Positions 32,589 through 37,424 of a stretch of 37,424 nucleotides of DNA are shown one piece after another. The translations under genes were made by a program, and so were the position numbers. Each line of letters starts with the position of its first letter. Position 1 is the first letter of the stretch. This DNA is from an uncultured Oscillospiraceae bacterium (lineage in GTDB: Bacteria; Bacillota; Clostridia; Oscillospirales; Ruminococcaceae), in assembly GCA_904396495.1 (NCBI GenBank), contig CAJFOJ010000028.1, positions 1 through 37,424 on the forward strand. The letters are read 5' to 3'. The notes beneath the pieces were generated by a model that saw nothing but the letters and a program-made list of their open reading frames with translations, was not told where the DNA came from and made no database searches.

Positions 32589-34019
32589 ATGAATAAAAAA
32601 GTAAAATCCATCCTGATCGGCGGAGTTGTTTTGCTGATTTTGATTGGTATTGTCGTGGTATTGAAACTGACGGAAAAACCGGAAGAGGAGAGTGCTTCCG
32701 ATTCTTCTGATTCCTCAGTCGTCATGCTTTGGAATGGGGAACGAGAAGATGTTGTAAAAGTCGTCGTGGAAAATGAAAAGGGCGGCTACGTGGCAGAGGC
32801 CGGGGAAGATCAAACGCTGACGATTCCCTCCATCGCCGAAGGGTACGAGTTAAAACATAACGACCTTGTGACGCTGCAAAACAGCATGGCGACTTTGACC
32901 GCCACCCGGATTGTGGAGGAAAACCCTGAAGACCTGTCTAAATACGGCTTGACAGCTCCAGTGGTATCCGCTGAAGCGACTCTCGCCGACGGGACGGTGA
33001 ACACTGTCCGGTTGGGGGATGAGCTCCCCACCAACGGTGGTTATTACGCCCAGGTGAATGACGACACCGCAGTTTATGCGATTGCGAGCATAGATGTGGA
33101 GAAGCTGTTTTATGGGGAAGCGGATTTCCTTGACCTAGACATCATTCCCGCTTCTGAATCCGGCGATGTTAACATCTCTCGAATTCAGGTAGATGGGGCG
33201 AACTTTACCGATGCCCCTCTCATCTTGGAACAAATCGAAGAAGACGGCGGCTACGGAAGTGGCTATAATATCACCAGCCCCATTTCTGCCGGCCTCAATT
33301 CCACTACGGGAAGTGCATTGGTAAGCGGCCTTGAGAGCTTGACGGCCAGCGAGGCGGCAGCTATCGCGACAACCCAGGAGGAGGCAGCTCAATACGGCTT
33401 TGACCAGCCTTATGCAGTAGTCTCCTACGTCCGGGACGGCCAGGAAGGCGAGTTGCGTATCGGCGATGAGACTACCTTGGAGGACGGCACTGCCGCCCGC
33501 TACCTGATGACCCAGGATAGCGACGTGGTGTACAAGGTCACACTCACGAATCTTCCTTGGATCACCGCTGATATCAACAACCTCTTTTCTAGTTTGCTCT
33601 TGATTCCCAGTATCGACACAGTGGATACTATTACCGTCGAAACAGAAGGGGAGACCTATACATTTAAATCCAGTGGAGATGTACAGAATATAGAAGCCAC
33701 TGTGAATGGAAATGAGATGGATCCAGATAACTACCGGACCATGTACGAGTTTTTGATTTCCGCCTCGGCGACCGAAATCAACTATGACTCCGAGCCGGGC
33801 GATTCATTGGCCAAAATCACTTTCCATTACCGGGACAGCGCTAAATCAGACGACACTATCGAGTTTATTTCCATCGCAGGTGATGAGACTACCGGTCGGA
33901 AATGCATCATTTCCCTAAACGGCAGTAGTAGTTTCCTAACCGAGACCCGGTATGTGGATAAGCTTCTCTCCAACTGCCAAAAGGTCTTAGACGGCGGGAC
34001 ACCTTCTCTGGATTATTAA
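32589..34019 (+). CDS. DUF4340 membrane-anchored protein
   Basis: 476 residues. The N-terminal anchor is GVVLLILIGIVVVLKL. The rest is extracytoplasmic beta-rich sequence in repeated blocks; two similar segments (EDLSKYGLTAPVVSAEATLADGT and EEAAQYGFDQPYAVVSYVRDG) suggest an internal repeat of the family domain. DUF4340 proteins are commonly encoded next to GldG. Function unknown; probably a partner of the transporter complex. Confidence 0.85.
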   Translation: MNKKVKSILIGGVVLLILIGIVVVLKLTEKPEEESASDSSDSSVVMLWNGEREDVVKVVVENEKGGYVAEAGEDQTLTIPSIAEGYELKHNDLVTLQNSMATLTATRIVEENPEDLSKYGLTAPVVSAEATLADGTVNTVRLGDELPTNGGYYAQVNDDTAVYAIASIDVEKLFYGEADFLDLDIIPASESGDVNISRIQVDGANFTDAPLILEQIEEDGGYGSGYNITSPISAGLNSTTGSALVSGLESLTASEAAAIATTQEEAAQYGFDQPYAVVSYVRDGQEGELRIGDETTLEDGTAARYLMTQDSDVVYKVTLTNLPWITADINNLFSSLLLIPSIDTVDTITVETEGETYTFKSSGDVQNIEATVNGNEMDPDNYRTMYEFLISASATEINYDSEPGDSLAKITFHYRDSAKSDDTIEFISIAGDETTGRKCIISLNGSSSFLTETRYVDKLLSNCQKVLDGGTPSLDY

Positions 34020-34038
34020 TCATTGAATGGATTATTGG

Positions 34039-34066
34039 CAGGACGGAGCAATCCGTCCTGTTTTCC
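34039..34066 (+). terminator. Terminator of the Gld-like operon
   Basis: CAGGACGGA (34039-34047) and TCCGTCCTG (34052-34060) form a perfect stem with a 4-nt loop, followed by TTTTCC. It begins about 20 bases after the stop codon. Confidence 0.85.
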
Positions 34067-34103
34067 TCTAATTGATACGCAGTCGATATGAAAGGGACCA
34101 TTT

Positions 34104-36251
34104 ATGGATATCAACAAAAAATTGGCTGAGGAGTTTTCCGTCGGCCTTGGACAAATCGAAAACACCGTAAAACTTATTGACGAAGGAAATACCATCCCCT
34201 TTATCGCCCGATACCGTAAGGAGGCTACCGGTTCTCTGGACGACCAGGTGCTCCGGGAAATTCACGAAAGACTCACCTACCTGAGAGGCCTGGAAAATCG
34301 AAAGGAAGAGGTCGTCGCCGCCATCGAGGGGCAGGAGAAGATGACCGATGAGTTGCGCGCGGCTATTGACGGGGCTAAAACCTTAGCTGAGTTGGAGGAT
34401 CTGTACAGGCCTTACCGCCCCAAACGGAAAACTAGGGGGTCTGTGGCGCGGGAGAAAGGCTTGGAACCTCTGGCTCAATTTATCCTGGAGCAAAAAATCT
34501 GCGATTTAAACGGGGAAGCGGAGAAGTATGTGAATGAGGAAAAAGGGGTGGCGAATGCCGAAGAGGCCATCACGGGGGCCCAGGACATCATCGCTGAGGA
34601 TGTTTCCGATGACGCAAATGTACGTAAGGAGCTTCGCACCTTTGTTTTCCGCACTGGAAAGGTGGTCACAAGGGCTTCCGATCCGGAGGCTCAGTCGGTC
34701 TACGAGATGTACTACGAGTTTTCCGAGCCGGTGAATAAAATCGCCGGCCACCGGGTGTTGGCAATCGAGCGGGGTGAACGGGAGAAGTTTTTAAAGGTGT
34801 CGGTAGAAATCGACGAGGCTATTGCGATAAACGCTATGAAGAGAATTTTCGTCAAGGCGAAAAACACCTGCGGAGAAATCGTTGCCGCAGCCTGTCAGGA
34901 CAGCTTTTCGCGGCTTATTTATCCCTCCATTGAGCGGGAAATCCGAAATATGTTGTTTGAGGACGCCAGCGTTCAGGCCATTAAGGTGTTTTCCGCCAAT
35001 CTACGGCAGCTTTTGATGCAGCCACCAGTCAAGGATTCGGTGACTATGGGCTTTGACCCTGCCTACCGCACCGGCTGTAAAACCGCGGTTGTGGATGGCA
35101 CGGGGAAGGTGCTGGACACCGCTGTGGTCTACCCTACCATGCCTCACAACGACATTCTAGGAGCTAAAAAGAAGCTCAAAGAACTGATAAAAAAATACCA
35201 CGTCAACACTATCGCCATCGGAAACGGGACTGCCTCCAGGGAGAGTGAGAAATTTATCGCCGAGCTCATTAAGGAGTTGGACGAGCCGGTTTCTTATATG
35301 GTGGTATCCGAGGCTGGAGCCTCGGTCTACTCCGCCTCCAAATTGGCGGCGGAGGAATTCCCTCAGTTTGACGTTTCACTCAGGTCGGCGGTATCCATTG
35401 CCCGCAGGCTTCAGGACCCGCTGGCGGAGCTTGTGAAAATCGACCCAAAGGCAATCGGAGTAGGGCAATACCAGCATGACATGGCGCCAAAACAGCTCTC
35501 CGAGGCGTTGGACGGGGTGGTGGAATCCTGTGTCAACTCGGTGGGCGTAGATCTCAACACTGCCTCCCAGCCCCTTTTGGCCAAGGTGGCGGGGTTGAAT
35601 AACAGCGTCGCTAAAAACATCGTCTCTTACCGGGAGGAAAACGGCGCGTTTTCCGATCGTAGGGAGCTATTAAAGGTTTCAAAGCTGGGGAAAAAAGCCT
35701 TTGAACAGTGCGCTGGATTTTTGCGTATCTCTGGAGGCAAATCTATCCTTGACAACACTGGCGTCCACCCGGAATCCTACAAGGCGGCTGAGGGGTTGTT
35801 AAGGGAGTGCGGCTTCAGCCTCAAAGACGCGGAAGAGGGGAGACTGGGCGAGCTTAAGACGCGGGCGGACGAGATTGGAATCCAGGTGTTGGCAGAACGC
35901 TTGGGAGTGGGCGAACCCACCCTGCGGGACATCGTTGAGGAGTTGTTAAAGCCCGGACGGGATCCTCGCGATGAACTGCCTCCTCCCATGCTTCGCACTG
36001 ACGTTATGGAGATGAAGGATTTGAAGCCGGGGATGGAACTAAAGGGCACGGTCCGGAATGTCATCGATTTTGGCGCATTTGTGGACATCGGCGTCCACCA
36101 GGATGGATTGGTCCATATCTCCCAGATTTGCGACCGGTATATCAAGCATCCCTTGGAAGTGGTCAAAGTTGGGGATGTAGTTACAGTGTGGGTGCTGAAC
36201 GTAGACCTTCCAAAGAAACGGATTTCTTTAACGATGAAAAAACCAAAGTAA
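34104..36251 (+). CDS. tex: Tex, RNA-binding transcription accessory protein
   Basis: 715 residues with AAAGGG seven bases before the ATG, the usual length. Order of domains: N-terminal helical region (about 1-310, with IPFIARYRKEATGSLDD near the start), YqgF-like RNase H fold (from about 312, MGFDPAYRTGCKTAVVDGTG), helix-hairpin-helix region (about 480-525, DLNTASQPLLAKVAGL), and C-terminal S1 domain (about 640-712, LKGTVRNVIDFGAFVDIGV). It binds nucleic acid and acts on stalled transcription or RNA handling. Stands between two operons. Confidence 0.96.
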   Translation: MDINKKLAEEFSVGLGQIENTVKLIDEGNTIPFIARYRKEATGSLDDQVLREIHERLTYLRGLENRKEEVVAAIEGQEKMTDELRAAIDGAKTLAELEDLYRPYRPKRKTRGSVAREKGLEPLAQFILEQKICDLNGEAEKYVNEEKGVANAEEAITGAQDIIAEDVSDDANVRKELRTFVFRTGKVVTRASDPEAQSVYEMYYEFSEPVNKIAGHRVLAIERGEREKFLKVSVEIDEAIAINAMKRIFVKAKNTCGEIVAAACQDSFSRLIYPSIEREIRNMLFEDASVQAIKVFSANLRQLLMQPPVKDSVTMGFDPAYRTGCKTAVVDGTGKVLDTAVVYPTMPHNDILGAKKKLKELIKKYHVNTIAIGNGTASRESEKFIAELIKELDEPVSYMVVSEAGASVYSASKLAAEEFPQFDVSLRSAVSIARRLQDPLAELVKIDPKAIGVGQYQHDMAPKQLSEALDGVVESCVNSVGVDLNTASQPLLAKVAGLNNSVAKNIVSYREENGAFSDRRELLKVSKLGKKAFEQCAGFLRISGGKSILDNTGVHPESYKAAEGLLRECGFSLKDAEEGRLGELKTRADEIGIQVLAERLGVGEPTLRDIVEELLKPGRDPRDELPPPMLRTDVMEMKDLKPGMELKGTVRNVIDFGAFVDIGVHQDGLVHISQICDRYIKHPLEVVKVGDVVTVWVLNVDLPKKRISLTMKKPK

Positions 36252-36418
36252 TTTATCGTCAGAATGCTCATAAATTCTCTCGATATCTTACGAATTTGTA
36301 CGAAATCAGAGTATTTACAAAAAATGAAATGAAAAATGAGAAATAGAGAGATAGCGAGTATTATTGAGAGAAAATGAGAGAATAGGGGACTTAAATGAAA
36401 AAATGACTGATTTTCGAA

Positions 36419-36447
36419 TTGACAGATTAATTCCAATTTCGTATAAT
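36419..36447 (+). promoter_or_regulatory. Perfect consensus promoter of rplM-rpsI
   Basis: TTGACA (36419-36424), 17-base spacer and TATAAT (36442-36447). Start expected near 36454. The 36252-36418 stretch upstream is A/G-rich and contains no gene. Confidence 0.85.
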
Positions 36448-36454
36448 AAGTCAT

Positions 36455-36542
36455 GTTGTGAAAACTGAAAAGCAGGAATATCATCATTTTTGCTTGATCT
36501 TTAATGACAAACGAGTTTTCGAAAAAATTGGAGGTACAAGAT
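36455..36542 (+). promoter_or_regulatory. L13-type ribosomal leader
   Basis: GAAAACT (36460-36466) pairs with AGTTTTC (36514-36520), enclosing an inner stem AAGCA/TGCTT (36470-36474, 36491-36495). Position and layout fit the Firmicutes L13 leader through which L13 controls its own operon. The ribosome site GGAGG lies just 3' of the closing stem. Confidence 0.6.
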
Positions 36543-36971
36543 ATGTCTACTACAATGCCAAAAACAGCTGACATCAGCCGTAAATGGTATGTGCTCGACG
36601 CCGCTGACAAACCTTTGGGCCGGGTCGCTGCAAAGGCCGCTGTCCTTCTCCGCGGTAAACACAAACCAACCTTTGCCCCTCATATGGATTGTGGCGATCA
36701 TGTGGTAATTATCAATTGTGAGAAAGCGGTCCTGACTGGCAACAAGTTAGAGCAGAAATACTACCGTTGGCACACCGGCTGGGTCGGACATTTGAAAGAA
36801 GTGAAATACGCACATTTGATGCAAACCAACCCCGAAAAGGCGATGATGCTTGCGGTGAAGGGTATGGTTCCCGACACTGTAATCGGCCGTCAGGCACTTC
36901 GCCGTCTGAGAGTGTACAGAGGGGCTGAGCACAATAATCAGGCTCAGAAACCCGAAGTATGTGAGTTTTAA
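36543..36971 (+). CDS. rplM: 50S ribosomal protein L13
   Basis: ATG at 36543 (MSTTMPK) has GGAGG eight bases upstream; an in-frame ATG at 36504 lies in the leader. The 142-residue product is of normal length, with RKWYVLDAADKPLGRVA, VLLRGKHKPTFAPHMDCGD, a YYRWHTG block and VIGRQALRRLRVYRGAEH. Cytosolic, early-binding protein of the large subunit. Followed 22 bases later by rpsI, the standard order. Confidence 0.98.
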   Translation: MSTTMPKTADISRKWYVLDAADKPLGRVAAKAAVLLRGKHKPTFAPHMDCGDHVVIINCEKAVLTGNKLEQKYYRWHTGWVGHLKEVKYAHLMQTNPEKAMMLAVKGMVPDTVIGRQALRRLRVYRGAEHNNQAQKPEVCEF

Positions 36972-36993
36972 TCAGGGAAGGGAGGCAATTTAA

Positions 36994-37392
36994 ATGTACG
37001 AATCGAAACCATATTTTTATGGCACCGGCAGAAGAAAAAGCTCTGTCGCAAGAGTAAGGGTTTACCAGGGTTCTGGAAAGATCACCATCAATGGCCGTGA
37101 TATTGGAGAGTATTTCGGCTTGGATACATTGAAGCTCATTGTCCGTCAACCCCTAGCGCTCACTGGAACCGAGGATAAATTTGATATTGTTTGCACCGTT
37201 CAGGGTGGCGGTGTCACCGGTCAGGCAGGCGCCATTCGTCACGGATTGTCCCGTGCTCTGCTCCAGTATGACGCAGAACTTCGTCCCGCCCTCAAGAAAG
37301 CTGGATTCTTGACCCGTGACCCGAGAATGAAAGAGCGTAAGAAGTACGGCCTCAAGGCAGCACGTCGTGCTCCTCAGTTCAGCAAGAGATAA
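36994..37392 (+). CDS. rpsI: 30S ribosomal protein S9
   Basis: 132 residues, complete. GGGAGG upstream of ATG at 36994. [20 protein letters not shown] near the start, the [19 protein letters not shown] block and the C-terminal [11 protein letters not shown], whose final Lys-Arg reaches the P-site tRNA, are all intact. No terminator is seen in the few bases before the window ends. Confidence 0.98.
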   Translation: MYESKPYFYGTGRRKSSVARVRVYQGSGKITINGRDIGEYFGLDTLKLIVRQPLALTGTEDKFDIVCTVQGGGVTGQAGAIRHGLSRALLQYDAELRPALKKAGFLTRDPRMKERKKYGLKAARRAPQFSKR

Positions 37393-37424
37393 TCAGCTGT
37401 TCAAACTGTATCAAAATGCTTCAA

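Noticed and set aside
35777-36664. Long minus-strand open frame (295 codons) opposite the end of tex and the start of rplM
   Set aside because: It runs antisense to two well-supported genes, has no ribosome site, and its middle is AT-rich intergenic DNA.
1-37424. CRISPR arrays, tRNA or rRNA genes, and intact insertion sequences
   Set aside because: No regular repeat-spacer pattern, no cloverleaf-like sequence and no transposase gene were found on either strand.

Overview
The window looks like part of a chromosome from a spore-forming, anaerobic Gram-positive of the class Clostridia, probably in the Oscillospiraceae/Ruminococcaceae neighbourhood. This is inferred from SpoIIE, a SleB-type cortex hydrolase, the YmfF/YmfH pair, an Lgt-FolD gene order, a zinc-ribbon/kinase/PASTA protein, AGGAGG ribosome sites, TTGACA-N17-TATAAT promoters and a base composition near half GC. 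No tRNA, rRNA, CRISPR array or intact insertion sequence was seen.

Layout. Positions 1-7650 are accessory DNA. They hold the end of a lipoprotein gene, a gene-free stretch with six small hairpins (499-922), and a leftward prophage tail-module remnant (923-4692) ending in a cut-off tape-measure gene. Next come an ImmA-type protease and an XRE repressor (5038-5928) reading left from a compact switch region with overlapping opposed promoters and four evenly spaced palindromes (5948-6062). To the right lie an unknown 129-aa gene and a tyrosine-recombinase-like protein that appears to have lost its catalytic residues, resembling the MrpR class of phage repressors.

Positions 7671-10926 hold an aromatic-acid-exporter-like membrane protein, a secreted SleB-like hydrolase and galE. 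Positions 11401-16070 form a rightward cluster, ymfF-ymfH-lgt-folD, behind a long structured leader. A near-perfect 31-bp palindrome overlying a consensus promoter (16181-16218), followed by a leader with two mutually exclusive pairings, precedes a membrane pseudokinase with PASTA-like repeats (16436-18220). The sporulation phosphatase SpoIIE faces it on the other strand. A small XRE regulator and a P-loop ATPase follow.

Positions 23261-28846 are a branched-chain-amino-acid-type ABC transporter (binding protein, two permeases, two ATPases) with attenuator-like hairpins after the binding-protein gene and a cytidylate-kinase-like gene at the end. Positions 29236-34019 are a GldA/GldF/GldG-like ABC system plus a DUF4340 protein. 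The window ends with tex and the rplM-rpsI ribosomal operon behind a consensus promoter and an L13-type leader.

The most unusual items are the pseudokinase and its control region, the repressor/ImmA switch with its dead-recombinase neighbour, and the hairpin cluster at the edge of the prophage remnant.
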